A stretch of DNA of 64,000 nt from Pseudomonas sp. MWU16-30317 (GCF_020515695.1 NZ_JAIWJA010000016.1:1-64000); one strand, 5' to 3'. Positions 1 through 8,203 are shown, numbered from the stretch's first letter. Numbers and translations are program-made. The notes: generated by a model not told the origin, from the letters alone.

Positions 1-160
1 GTCCGACCTGATCGCCAGCGCCCTTGACGCGGTAAAGGAGGCGGCCATGGGCAAGCCTCTGCAGGGCAACCAGGCATGGCTGGTCCACCACTCGCTCACC
101 AGCGCAAAGGCGGTCGTCGATGCACTGAGCGCCACGTATCAATTCGATGACGGGAAGTAA
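1..160 (+). CDS. 3' end of a small ORF of unknown function (cut by window edge)
   Basis: The reading frame is open from the window edge to a TAA at 158-160. It encodes the same C-terminal 52 residues, ending YQFDDGK, as the small ORF at 963-1124. The two stretches are identical at the DNA level. I do not recognise the family. The start lies outside the window, so it is unknown whether this copy is longer than the second one. Confidence 0.4.
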   Translation, partial: SDLIASALDAVKEAAMGKPLQGNQAWLVHHSLTSAKAVVDALSATYQFDDGK

Positions 161-172
161 GCAGGGCCTTGC
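1..172 (+). repeat. 172-bp perfect direct repeat, copy 1
   Basis: Bases 1-172 are identical to 965-1136, an offset of 964. The match stops at 173 (G here, A at 1137). On the left it runs to the window edge, so the true repeat may be longer. The two copies bracket the toxin-antitoxin pair at 184-751. Confidence 0.95.
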
Positions 173-183
173 GGCTAAGAAGC

Positions 184-495
184 CTAGCCAAACAGCTCGC
201 TGTGAGAGCCTAGATCAACAAAGGTAAGTAGGTGGCCATCATCTTGGTAGACCAGAAGAAAATCACCGCCGACGTGGCATTCGCGAGAACCTTCCCAGTT
301 TCCGCGTAGCTCGTGATCAAGATACTCCGCAGGTAGCGGCTTGCCGGCGAAAAGCAGGGACATGACCGTGACGGCTTCATTCATGTCCCTCATTCCTGCT
401 CGCTCATAGCGCTTCCAGGATTTTTTAAAGTCAGGCGTGTACGCGACGCTCCTAGGTAGTGCGGCCCGCTTTTGCTTCTTCTCCTGCTTCGCCAT
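184..495 (-). CDS. yafQ: YafQ-type toxin of a type II toxin-antitoxin pair
   Basis: This 103-residue protein of the RelE/ParE superfamily is most like YafQ, a ribosome-dependent mRNA endonuclease. The hallmark C-terminal half is present: a DHEL-RGNWEGSREC-HVGGDF stretch, then GSHSELFG at the very end. H61, H74, D78 and H98 align with the catalytic histidines and aspartate known for Escherichia coli YafQ, so the toxin looks intact. About 18 N-terminal residues (MAKQEKKQKR...) are extra compared with E. coli YafQ. The chosen ATG at 493-495 lies inside the antitoxin gene and gives a 44-nt overlap. A shorter start at M35 would remove part of the fold, so the long form is preferred. Confidence 0.88.
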   Translation of the reverse strand: MAKQEKKQKRAALPRSVAYTPDFKKSWKRYERAGMRDMNEAVTVMSLLFAGKPLPAEYLDHELRGNWEGSRECHVGGDFLLVYQDDGHLLTFVDLGSHSELFG

Positions 496-751
496 TCAGG
501 TCCTCTAGCATCTCTTCCATCGAATAGAACTGACGCCGAATTTCGCGAGCTTGAGCAAGCGCTCTTGCGGTTTTCTCGCTAGGGACTTTTACCTCAAAGG
601 GTAGTCCCTGGACTGCTACAACCTGGCGGAGGAAAAGGCGCATCGCGTCACTGATGCTGAGACCGCAGCTCTGGAGTACAGCCGTGGCGCTCTCCTTCAA
701 ATCCTCCTCGATGCGACAGCGCACGTCAGTGGTTTTAAGTACGGCAGCCAT
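452..751 (-). CDS. dinJ: RelB/DinJ-family antitoxin
   Basis: This 99-residue protein has an N-terminal ribbon-helix-helix region (VRCRIEEDLKESA...GLSISDAMRLFL) typical of DinJ, which binds operator DNA as a dimer. A charged C-terminal tail is expected to wrap and neutralise the toxin. The frame is open up to 820, but the ATG at 749-751 is preferred because AGAGGTG lies just upstream and the protein then starts at the usual position before the ribbon strand. It is the first gene of the pair and overlaps the toxin by 44 nt, which suggests translational coupling. The gene is probably autoregulated through the palindrome at 780-794. Confidence 0.88.
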   Translation of the reverse strand: MAAVLKTTDVRCRIEEDLKESATAVLQSCGLSISDAMRLFLRQVVAVQGLPFEVKVPSEKTARALAQAREIRRQFYSMEEMLEDLNGEAGEEAKAGRTT

Positions 752-779
752 AGTATCACCTCTTTCGAAAAATGTAGCT

Positions 780-794
780 ACGTTGTGGTAACGT
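780..794 (-). promoter_or_regulatory. Inverted repeat upstream of the antitoxin, possible TA operator
   Basis: ACGTT-GTGGT-AACGT is a perfect 5+5 bp inverted repeat. It sits 29 nt upstream of the antitoxin ATG, where a DinJ/YafQ autoregulatory operator would be expected. The assignment rests on position and symmetry only. Confidence 0.45.
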
Positions 795-962
795 GCTTGT
801 AATGCTAAACGCTTGCTCAAATTTGATCAAGCAGATGCTGTACGGTCTGCCTGGCGGTTGCTTGATAAGCGGTAGAGAAGCTGGATAGCCGACGGCGTGC
901 GGCGTGTTGGCTCGGTTCGGATCAGTACTGAACATCGTTTTCTTGGCGGTAGAGGAGGGCTG

Positions 963-1124
963 ATGTCCGACCTGATCGCCAGCGCCCTTGACGCGGTAAA
1001 GGAGGCGGCCATGGGCAAGCCTCTGCAGGGCAACCAGGCATGGCTGGTCCACCACTCGCTCACCAGCGCAAAGGCGGTCGTCGATGCACTGAGCGCCACG
1101 TATCAATTCGATGACGGGAAGTAA
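963..1124 (+). CDS. Small ORF of unknown function, 53 aa, second repeat copy
   Basis: The ATG at 963 follows a strong GAGGAGGG Shine-Dalgarno at about 951-958. It opens a 53-residue frame (MSDLIASALDAVKEAAMGK...). All of it except the first codon lies within the direct repeat shared with the left edge of the window. I do not recognise the family. The sequence has the alternating hydrophobic pattern of a short helical hairpin, like many small Pseudomonas proteins of unknown function. A longer in-frame start at 897 exists but has no ribosome binding site. Confidence 0.45.
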   Translation: MSDLIASALDAVKEAAMGKPLQGNQAWLVHHSLTSAKAVVDALSATYQFDDGK

Positions 1125-1136
1125 GCAGGGCCTTGC
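965..1136 (+). repeat. 172-bp perfect direct repeat, copy 2
   Basis: This stretch is identical base for base to 1-172. The segment between the copies (173-964, 792 bp) contains the whole toxin-antitoxin pair and its promoter region. This looks like insertion of a module with duplication of the 3' end of the target gene, or like one unit of a tandem duplication. Confidence 0.95.
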
Positions 1137-1167
1137 ACGAAGCAAGTGCTGACGCGGGTGGGCAGGT

Positions 1168-1195
1168 GATCGCTGTGTTTAGGAACACGGCGATC
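1168..1195 (-). terminator. Hairpin downstream of the chemoreceptor gene
   Basis: GATCGCTGTGTT (1168-1179) and AACACGGCGATC (1184-1195) form a long stem with one mismatch and a TAGG loop. It begins 8 bp beyond the stop of the gene at 1203. There is no clear T-run, so termination is likely but unproven. Confidence 0.55.
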
Positions 1196-1202
1196 ATTCA
1201 CC

Positions 1203-2825
1203 TCAAACCTGAAAATGCTTCACCATCGTATTCAACTCATAAGCCAGACTCGCCAACGACTGCGAAGCCGTCGTGGTCTGCGTAGACCCTTCCGCTGACT
1301 GAATCGACAACTGCTGAATATTCAACAAGTTCTGATCCACCGCCCGAGCCACATGCGCCTGCTCTTCCGCCGCCGTAGTGATCACCAGGTTCCGGTCATT
1401 GATCTCATCGTTAGCCGCCAGAATATCGGTCAGCGCTTTCTGCGCCAGCTCAGCCAACTCCAGCGTCTGCTGGGTCATATTGCTGCTATCGAGCATGGTA
1501 TTCACGGTGCTGGCGGTATTGGCCTGAATACTGCCAATCATCTGTTCAATCTCTTGCGTCGACTGCGCCGTGCGGTGGGCGAGGGCGCGCACTTCGTCGG
1601 CGACCACGGCGAAACCACGGCCGGCTTCACCCGCGCGGGCGGCTTCGATGGCGGCGTTGAGGGCCAGCAAGTTGGTTTGTTCGGCGATGGTGCGGATAAC
1701 GTCCAGTACTTTGCCGATATCCTTGGCTTGTGTGGCCAGGCCGCCGACCTGCCCGGAGCTGACTTCCACGCCGCGGGTCAGCGCCTTGATGGCGTTCAGC
1801 GCTTCGACCATGCGCTGCTGGCCTTTCAGGGCGATGCTGCGCGATTCCTGGGACAGGTGGGAGGTCGATGCGGCGTTGCGTGCGACTTCTTCAATGGCGG
1901 TGGTCATTTCGGTGACGGCCGTGGCGGCCTGCTCGATTTCGCCGTGTTGCTGTTGCAAGCCCCGGCTGCCCTCGGCGGTCACGGCATTGAGTTCTTCGGC
2001 TGCGGCGGCGAGCTGGTTGGATGAGCCGGTGATTTGCTTGAGGGTCTGCACCAGGCTGTTGCGCATGGTTTCCTGGGCGCGCAGCAGGCGCGTGGCTTCG
2101 TCGTTGCCGGTGGGATTGATCGGGTGGGTGAGGTCGCCCTTGGCAATGGTTTCAGCCACGTGAACCGCTTCGATGATGGGGCCGGTAATGCTTTTGGTCA
2201 GCAGCCAGGCCACCAGAATGGTACCGGCACTCACGAGCACGATAACGATGGCGATGCCGCTGACGGCGTGTTGGTAAGCGTCAACGGATTGCTTGCCGGC
2301 TTGCTCTGCGCCTTTGTTGGCCAACTCGATCAATTGATCGAAGTTCTTGGTCATCTGCTCATAGCTTGGGCGAATGCTGTTGAGGAAGTCCACGGCGCCG
2401 GCCTTGTCGCCGGAGCGCGAGCGTTTGAGCATTTCGGTGTGGTTCTTCGCGTAGGCGTCGAGGCTCTGGTTGAATACATCGAGGCGCGACTTTTCGTCGG
2501 CGGTCGTGAGGAGTGCGGCGTATTGGGTCAGTTGTTCTTTGACGGCTTTCAAGCGGCCGGCGGATTTATCTTCGTAGGTCTGCATGTCCGCATCGGCCGA
2601 CGACAGGATGTGCGCCATTTCCCCCAGGCGATAACGATCGAGCGAGGCGTTGGCCAGGGCCAGGATTCGAACGCGTTGCATCCAGTTGTTTTGAATGTCG
2701 GCGGCCTGGGACTGCACTTCGCCGATCTGCTTCAGCGCGAACAGGCCGAGGAAAATACTCAGCGCGGCGATAGCGGCGAAGCCGATGAAGGCTCTGGCGG
2801 CAATTCTTATGTTTCTCAAGAACAT
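1203..2825 (-). CDS. Methyl-accepting chemotaxis protein
   Basis: This 540-residue transmembrane chemoreceptor signals through CheW/CheA. The ATG at 2825 (MFLRNIRIAARAF) gives the usual short cytoplasmic start before TM1. A start 31 codons further upstream would add an implausible tail. Order: TM1 near residues 8-30; a periplasmic four-helix-bundle-like sensor (about 31-187) without PAS or Cache signatures; TM2 near 188-210; HAMP (TKSITGPI onward); then the coiled-coil signalling domain. The highly conserved hairpin tip EQTNLLALNAAIEAARAGE lies near 381-399. The ligand cannot be told from sequence. The gene appears monocistronic. Confidence 0.92.
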   Translation of the reverse strand: MFLRNIRIAARAFIGFAAIAALSIFLGLFALKQIGEVQSQAADIQNNWMQRVRILALANASLDRYRLGEMAHILSSADADMQTYEDKSAGRLKAVKEQLTQYAALLTTADEKSRLDVFNQSLDAYAKNHTEMLKRSRSGDKAGAVDFLNSIRPSYEQMTKNFDQLIELANKGAEQAGKQSVDAYQHAVSGIAIVIVLVSAGTILVAWLLTKSITGPIIEAVHVAETIAKGDLTHPINPTGNDEATRLLRAQETMRNSLVQTLKQITGSSNQLAAAAEELNAVTAEGSRGLQQQHGEIEQAATAVTEMTTAIEEVARNAASTSHLSQESRSIALKGQQRMVEALNAIKALTRGVEVSSGQVGGLATQAKDIGKVLDVIRTIAEQTNLLALNAAIEAARAGEAGRGFAVVADEVRALAHRTAQSTQEIEQMIGSIQANTASTVNTMLDSSNMTQQTLELAELAQKALTDILAANDEINDRNLVITTAAEEQAHVARAVDQNLLNIQQLSIQSAEGSTQTTTASQSLASLAYELNTMVKHFQV

Positions 2826-3037
2826 GGGTTTTTCGCTCGGGCTGGGAGTGCGTTGGGCAGTCGTTTGGGCGAGAAATCTTGGGGTGATCTGCAAGGCAGT
2901 CGTGTCAGACCACCACAATATCTAGTCGGCTGGGCGCTGAAAGTCTTTAGCCGTTTCGGCAAATATAGGGGCTGGAGTTCAAGCTTTTGTTACCGCCGCC
3001 GACATTTTCGATCAAGCCATCTATTCAGCGAACGCGC

Positions 3038-3709
3038 ATGGAAGTTCTCCACATCATCTTGGGTTTCTCCCCCGTTATCATCTGCGTCGTGACCATATGG
3101 CTGGTCATTGCACGCAGGCGTCCCAAGGACGGCTATACGGTCGATGGTCGGATCACGTATCTGGAGGGTAAAACCGCCGGGCTCCCGCTACTGACCTTCA
3201 GCTATTCAGTGGGCGGCACGCGGTTTCATAAATCCTGGGCAGACACGCTGGATAGCAGTGACGACTACAGGCTCCGAGAGGCTGTTGTGCGTTTTTCTGT
3301 GGGGGATACGGTGTCGGTATGGTGCGCCAGGAAAAATCCCGAGGCGTGCCGGATTGTTCTGCCTGAAGAATGGAAAGCCTCCCCGGACCCACTGGCCGCC
3401 ATCGAGAAAGTGCGCATCCCCGAGTATCGGGTGAAGATGTATTCCACGTTCGGATTGCTGGTTTCAGTGCCGCTCACGTTCGACACCTTTAAAGATGTCA
3501 GTAAGGCTTGGGCGGATCTGCAGTTTGTATGGAACACTGGATCCCGTCGGGAGCCCTTTTTGCAAACGCTCGGTTGGGCACATCAGCCGCTCGAGTTTGG
3601 AATTTACTTTTCCCATGACTTGCTGGTGCTGATAGTTGCAGCGCTGGTCAGTGCGGGGCTGATATGGCGCATCGTGCGAGGGCGTGGAGCGTTTGGGCGG
3701 TGGTTCTGA
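3038..3709 (+). CDS. DUF3592-like membrane protein
   Basis: This 223-residue protein has an N-terminal membrane segment (HIILGFSPVIICVVTIWLVI). A small beta-rich domain follows, with the DGRITYLEG ... FSYSVGGTRFHKSW ... GDTVSVWC pattern typical of DUF3592 proteins. A second hydrophobic segment lies near 135-150 and a third near the C-terminus (LLVLIVAALVSAGLIW). The start at MEVLHII is chosen so that the first helix lies at the N-terminus; a start 17 codons upstream is possible. Function is unknown. It is divergent from the chemoreceptor and has no obvious operon partner. Confidence 0.65.
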   Translation: MEVLHIILGFSPVIICVVTIWLVIARRRPKDGYTVDGRITYLEGKTAGLPLLTFSYSVGGTRFHKSWADTLDSSDDYRLREAVVRFSVGDTVSVWCARKNPEACRIVLPEEWKASPDPLAAIEKVRIPEYRVKMYSTFGLLVSVPLTFDTFKDVSKAWADLQFVWNTGSRREPFLQTLGWAHQPLEFGIYFSHDLLVLIVAALVSAGLIWRIVRGRGAFGRWF

Positions 3710-3782
3710 GCGTCCAGCTATGCGCTGGTAGCTCAACCGCACACGTGACGGCTCCGAACTGGAAAGTCACCTGCCCATCGCC

Positions 3783-4064
3783 CTATGTCCGAGCAACACG
3801 CGAAGCCAGCTTTTTTCCCAAGCGGCGCATCCATATCTCCAATTGGATGATCGCGGTTATCGGTGTAGATACGATGAAGAACACCATCCCGAAGAACATC
3901 CCTGCGCCGATCCAGCCTTGTATGTCCGTGCCGTTCCACATACAGGCTGACGAGATACTTTTGCCGCCAAGGCAACCCAGGCGATCATGTACCCAGAGGG
4001 ACACGCGCCACCAAGCCAGGAACATAGCTGAGGGTGTCCAGATCAACAGGTCTTTCCATCTCAT
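3783..4064 (-). CDS. Small membrane protein of unknown function
   Basis: This 93-residue ORF has three hydrophobic stretches (LLIWTPSAMFLAWWRVSLWV, IGAGMFFGMVFFIVSTPITAII) and a basic C-terminus (RRLGKKLASRVART). It also has a pair of cysteines. It fills an otherwise empty gap and does not overlap a better candidate. I do not recognise it. A gene is plausible because of the hydrophobic-then-basic topology, but there is no strong ribosome binding site. Confidence 0.45.
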   Translation of the reverse strand: MRWKDLLIWTPSAMFLAWWRVSLWVHDRLGCLGGKSISSACMWNGTDIQGWIGAGMFFGMVFFIVSTPITAIIQLEIWMRRLGKKLASRVART

Positions 4065-4197
4065 CTGTTTTTCCCATCGGGGAGTACTGGAAAAATAAAT
4101 GCGCCTTGGATACGCGGCGCATGGGCGCCGACTGCTGTCCTGGCGATCACTTCATGCAAGTTCCCGGCGCGCCGATAGTAGGGGTACTCTACTCTCC

Positions 4198-5607
4198 TCA
4201 ACGCATCGCATTAACCAACATGAACCACCCACTCGCCCAATCCACACGGGCTTTCACAAACTTCTGAATCGAATCGAAATTTTTGATCTGCACCGGATTC
4301 CACGGGTTGCTCACCCAATCCACAGTCCCTGCCGGCTGTTGATCTGAAAACGCGTAGTACTGCGTGGTCACTGAAAAGTCGCGGGTGGCCTTGTGAAAAC
4401 CGCTGACCAGCGCCGAGTCAGGCACGCTGAAACCCCGGTCCTTCAGGCGGCTGGCGGCGGCGCGATAGACGGGCTGCTGCCAGGGGGCCTCACTGTGATT
4501 GACCCAGTAGCACTGTTGCAGCCCTCGGGGCTGGTTCAGTTCCACTCGGGCGGTATAGTCGGCGGGCTGACTGCAGGCGCCGTAGGCGGGAAAGCCGTTG
4601 TTGTCGGTGACTGTCTCAAGGTGCGTGACCATCAATTCCAGAAGCCGCCCTTTGTCGCTGCGCGCGAGCACCAGCATTCGATCCTGGCCGCGTGGCGAGG
4701 GTGTGTTGTCGGTGGCTAGCACTTCCCAGGCGCCGTCGGGAAGCGGCAAGGTCTTGCCTGCCAAGTCAATGAAGTTGCTGACTACTTTGCCGACTACGTT
4801 ATCCGCGGTGGGATTCTTCACGGCGGTTTGCTTGTTGCCCAGCCAGCGCTGGATGGTGAAGTGATCGCCCTGATAGCCCCCTTGGAAGGAGGTGGGCTCC
4901 AGACCGGTCAATGACCTGAGCCGAAGCATGGCGCTTGAGTATTCAGGCCTGCTGGCATCGTATGCCCAGAATCCGCCCGGCTGGCGCGAACAGTTGCCGC
5001 ATGGGGACAGGTCATGGCTGTAGACTTCGACCGGCACACCGCTGGGGACACCTTGAATGTCGGGGCCGGAGTAGCCGGCGACGATAACTTTGCGAAGGTC
5101 GATGCCTGGGCGCACGGCGATTTTCCAGCTGACCGCCTCATAGGCCATCAACACCAGCACCATGGGCGCGGTGGTGCGTTCGACATCGACATTGATAGTG
5201 CGGTAATCGGCGTGCGCATTTTCGAACTGCCGTTTGCAGTCGATCATCTGCGGCGTGCCCATGACCGCCTTGCAGGCCTGCATCCATTCGATACGCTGCG
5301 GGCCGGATGTCGCCGGCCCATAGACACCGACGACGTGCATCTCGACATCACTGCCATAGGTCTGTGCAGCGATGGTCACGGGGCGGTCAAAAGCGGGATC
5401 GCGGGGCGATTGGCGGTTCTGGCTGGCGGAAACCGCCTGCACACGGGCAATTGCGGCCGCAGGCGCCTGGTACTGCCCCACAGTCAGTGGAGCAGGTGAT
5501 AGGCGCCAAGGTGCTGCGAGTATGCATAACGCCGTTATTAGCACGGTGCAGCAGAACACCCAGCGCCATGCCGGCGCGTCATGCCACAGGCTGTCAGCAT
5601 CGCCCAT
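4198..5607 (-). CDS. Single-pass membrane protein with large periplasmic domain, unknown family
   Basis: This is a 469-residue protein. One membrane helix near residues 15-32 (WVFCCTVLITALCILAAPW) leaves about 430 residues outside the inner membrane. That domain is rich in Trp and Tyr and carries cysteines in pairs (QACKAVM / MIDCKRQ, and SPCGNCS), as expected for disulfides in the periplasm. I recognise no domain. It is the last gene of a three-gene operon: the ATG follows the stop of the AAA+ gene by 3 nt, with GAGG 7 nt upstream. The tight spacing implies that it works with the ATPase, possibly as its extracytoplasmic partner. Confidence 0.7.
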   Translation of the reverse strand: MGDADSLWHDAPAWRWVFCCTVLITALCILAAPWRLSPAPLTVGQYQAPAAAIARVQAVSASQNRQSPRDPAFDRPVTIAAQTYGSDVEMHVVGVYGPATSGPQRIEWMQACKAVMGTPQMIDCKRQFENAHADYRTINVDVERTTAPMVLVLMAYEAVSWKIAVRPGIDLRKVIVAGYSGPDIQGVPSGVPVEVYSHDLSPCGNCSRQPGGFWAYDASRPEYSSAMLRLRSLTGLEPTSFQGGYQGDHFTIQRWLGNKQTAVKNPTADNVVGKVVSNFIDLAGKTLPLPDGAWEVLATDNTPSPRGQDRMLVLARSDKGRLLELMVTHLETVTDNNGFPAYGACSQPADYTARVELNQPRGLQQCYWVNHSEAPWQQPVYRAAASRLKDRGFSVPDSALVSGFHKATRDFSVTTQYYAFSDQQPAGTVDWVSNPWNPVQIKNFDSIQKFVKARVDWASGWFMLVNAMR

Positions 5608-5610
5608 CGT

Positions 5611-6855
5611 CTAGCCTCGTGAAGGGGTGGCGAGCGGGGGGCGTACCGCCACTTGCTGCTCTTCGTCCATGTGTAACTCGACGCGTAGCTGCCCGGCTTT
5701 CTTGGCCTCGATCAACGAGTCCGCCAATTGCTCTTCGATGGCCCGGATGAGGTCCCGAGAAGAGGTCGAGCGCTTCTGCCGTTGATAGCGCGCCATCAGC
5801 GTCAGAATGATATTCGGATCAATGCCCTGTTCAGCCACTTGCAGTCCGTACCCATGAATCATGCTTTCTATTTCGAGGGCGCAGACTCGAGCGATATCGA
5901 GTCCCTGAAAAGGCTGAAATACAAAAATTCGGTCGATCCGGTTGAGCACTTCAGGCGCGAAGTTGGCATCGTGCAGGGTGTTTACCGCCGCGTCGCGCAA
6001 ACTGTCGGGGTCGGCGGCAAACTGCGTCGACACTTCCGCCAGGCGCTGAGTGCCCGCGTTGGTGGTGAGGATGAAGATGGCTTGCGTGGTAGCGATCTGC
6101 TGACCGTCGGACCGTTCAGTGATGAAACCGTCGTTCCAGGCCGTGAGAAATGCCTTGAGCACATCAGGGTGGGCCTTCTCGATTTCGTCCAACAGCACGA
6201 CAGCATTCGGCGAGTCCAGCAAGCCTGCGGTCAACTTGCCGTAGGTGTCTGAGCCCACGTAGCCCTTGTTCATGCCCAGCAACTGCGAAAGCGAATGGCT
6301 GCCGGAGGCGAATTGGCTCATGTCGAAATGGAGCAGCGGCCGCTCCAGTTCCTTGGCGAGGACTTTAGCCAGATAAGTCTTGCCAGTGCCGGGCGGCCCT
6401 GCGAGCAGGAACACGCCTACCGGCTTGCCGCGTTGCGACAGCGCCAGGCGCCGACGAATCTGTGCGGCAATGTCATCGCAGACGGCGTTTTGTCCGACGA
6501 CGCTAAGCTTGAGTGCTGCAGCGAGGCTTTTCGCATCGATGAAGGTGGCCGAGTCGAGTTTTTCCATACCCTCTTCGAGCACCTGCTTGTTGGTGAGTCT
6601 GTCGAGAATGTCCATAAGCGCACCTGTCTTGAAAAGGGTGGGGAGTCGGTCGGTCGCGTGCAGCCAGCCCAGGATAAGCAGGAACCAGCCGAGTAGGGCA
6701 GCCGCGCAGAGGTACCAGCCGATACCGTGCAATGAGGCGATGAAAGCCGCGACGGCGGCCGGTTTCGGCCAATGAGTCTCGATGAACTGGAACAGCATCA
6801 CGAAAACCATCAGCGCGAACATCAGCGGCATGTAGCGGGGCAATCGGTTGAGCAT
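5611..6855 (-). CDS. Membrane-anchored single-ring Clp/Hsp100-like AAA+ ATPase
   Basis: This is a 414-residue protein. Two membrane helices lie near residues 8-25 and 45-66. One AAA+ module of the ClpA/ClpB D2 type follows: Walker A GPPGTGKT 153-160, a pore loop with GYVG at 198-201, Walker B VVLLDEIEKAHPD 219-231, sensor-1 LTTNAG 263-268, arginine-finger region PEVLNRID 301-308, and a ClpB C-terminal-like small domain to about 400. There is no protease domain and no D1 ring, so it is neither FtsH nor a canonical Clp. The start at 6855 has AAGGAG 7 nt upstream; the frame is open further upstream but that part runs into the preceding gene. It is the middle gene of a three-gene operon. Confidence 0.85.
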   Translation of the reverse strand: MLNRLPRYMPLMFALMVFVMLFQFIETHWPKPAAVAAFIASLHGIGWYLCAAALLGWFLLILGWLHATDRLPTLFKTGALMDILDRLTNKQVLEEGMEKLDSATFIDAKSLAAALKLSVVGQNAVCDDIAAQIRRRLALSQRGKPVGVFLLAGPPGTGKTYLAKVLAKELERPLLHFDMSQFASGSHSLSQLLGMNKGYVGSDTYGKLTAGLLDSPNAVVLLDEIEKAHPDVLKAFLTAWNDGFITERSDGQQIATTQAIFILTTNAGTQRLAEVSTQFAADPDSLRDAAVNTLHDANFAPEVLNRIDRIFVFQPFQGLDIARVCALEIESMIHGYGLQVAEQGIDPNIILTLMARYQRQKRSTSSRDLIRAIEEQLADSLIEAKKAGQLRVELHMDEEQQVAVRPPLATPSRG

Positions 6856-6865
6856 GGTTTGCTCC

Positions 6866-7486
6866 TTAAATCCCAAGTGGCAACTGCAGCGTTTGCCCAG
6901 GGGCGAGCACTGGCAGCAAGACCGGCCCGGTGCTGGTATGGATGCCCAGGGTGATGCCGCCCCCGCCATCGACTGCTCCTGTCACGGTCAAGCGGTGTGT
7001 AGCGTCCACCGGTATCGCGATTCGCTGGTGCGCGTTGAGCAAGTTGCAATCGATGCTGAATCCGGCAGAGGCGAGATGGACGACATCGCCATCTTCTGAG
7101 GCGAAATCCCAGACCTCAACCCATACCAAACGGGTCTGATCGGTCTGGTGGGTAGCCAGTGACGACGTGACGGCGGCACGCAGCTGGGCGCGCTGAGGTG
7201 TGTCGAGGTGCATGGTATCCAGCGCGCGCTCCATGTCTTGAGGTGCAACTGGTTCAAGTTGCAGGGGCGCCAGGGTCGCGAAGGATTTTTGCAACTCGTT
7301 GCGGGTAGCGTTCGATACATGGTCGGAGCTGCCCGGCCACCAGGCCGTCAGAAGGCTACCTCCGCCCAGGACCAGCAGGGCGGCAATGATCGCGAGGCGA
7401 AACTTGGGGAGACCTTTCTTCACGCGTGGGGCGATGATGGTGGTGCTTGAGGATTGAGGAACAGGTTCCAGATGCTTGCCGGCCAT
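6866..7486 (-). CDS. Single-pass membrane protein of unknown family, first gene of the AAA+ operon
   Basis: This is a 206-residue protein. A cytoplasmic N-terminus of about 28 residues ends in a basic patch (RVKKGLPKFR), followed by one membrane helix (LAIIAALLVLGGGSLLTAWW). The periplasmic domain is about 155 residues and its second half looks like a beta-sandwich. The ATG at 7486 is chosen because AAGG lies 9 nt upstream; an ATG two codons earlier would be only 3 nt away from it. The stop is 10 nt before the AAA+ gene. I recognise no family. Both flanking proteins of the ATPase therefore have a single helix and a periplasmic body. Confidence 0.68.
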   Translation of the reverse strand: MAGKHLEPVPQSSSTTIIAPRVKKGLPKFRLAIIAALLVLGGGSLLTAWWPGSSDHVSNATRNELQKSFATLAPLQLEPVAPQDMERALDTMHLDTPQRAQLRAAVTSSLATHQTDQTRLVWVEVWDFASEDGDVVHLASAGFSIDCNLLNAHQRIAIPVDATHRLTVTGAVDGGGGITLGIHTSTGPVLLPVLAPGQTLQLPLGI

Positions 7487-7617
7487 CAACATCGTCCTTG
7501 AATATACGTTTCGGTATTTAACCACTTCTGGATGTATCGGCAGCGGGTCCGCGATCATAAGGTTTTACTGTCTGGCTTCCTGATGCACGCTGGTAGAGGG
7601 CGGTGAAACGCCCTGCA

Positions 7618-8097
7618 TCAAGGGTATTGGTTGATGACCTGCGCCTCATGCCCCACCGCAAAATTCACCGACCGCGCAATAAAGCACTTCTCGTGCGCCA
7701 CCCCATGCAGCGCCTTCGCCTTGTCGACATCCGCACCAGGCGCCAGCACCACCTTGGGCTTCAATACCACCGAGGTAAACTGCCCGGCGCCATCGCTTTG
7801 TTCAATCATCGTGCCTTCGGCGTGGTCTTCATATTCCACCACCACAATGCCTGCCTCGGCACACAACCCGAGATACCACAGCTTGTGACAGGCCGATAAC
7901 GACGCCAGCAGCAGCTCCTCCGGATTCCAGCGCGCCGGATCGCCACGAAAGCTGGGGTCGGACGATCCTTCGATCGTCGCCTTGCCTGGGGCCTGAATCT
8001 CGTGTGCCCGGCTGTAGCCGCGATAGGTCGCGGTTCCGGTGCCTTGGTTGCCGGTCCAGATGACGTGAACCTGGTAGTGGTGTTCTTTGTTGGCCAT
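7618..8097 (-). CDS. OsmC-family thiol peroxidase-like protein
   Basis: This 159-residue protein has the OsmC/Ohr fold. The two redox cysteines of the family are present at C70 (ASLSACHKLWYL) and C138 (HEKCFIARSVNF), and the RWNPEELLLAS motif precedes the first. Members reduce organic or hydrogen peroxides in the cytoplasm. It belongs to the OsmC-like branch rather than Ohr, because the sequence carries an acidic DHAEGTMIE insertion and a long N-terminal strand. AGGGAGG lies just before the ATG. Confidence 0.88.
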   Translation of the reverse strand: MANKEHHYQVHVIWTGNQGTGTATYRGYSRAHEIQAPGKATIEGSSDPSFRGDPARWNPEELLLASLSACHKLWYLGLCAEAGIVVVEYEDHAEGTMIEQSDGAGQFTSVVLKPKVVLAPGADVDKAKALHGVAHEKCFIARSVNFAVGHEAQVINQYP

Positions 8098-8203
8098 GGA
8101 TCCTCCCTGTGATTGCTACCGACAAGTAACAAGCTGTTGCCATGATGATTCCAGGCGATATCCTGCCTGATTCTCTCGGCCATTATCAAAGAAAGGAAAC
8201 ACC

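Noticed and set aside
756..1145. Minus-strand frame crossing the second direct repeat and the antitoxin promoter, with an internal MFSTDPNRANTPHAVG stretch
   Set aside because: An internal Met start would resemble small Pseudomonas proteins, but the frame runs through the operator region, has no ribosome binding site and no known family.
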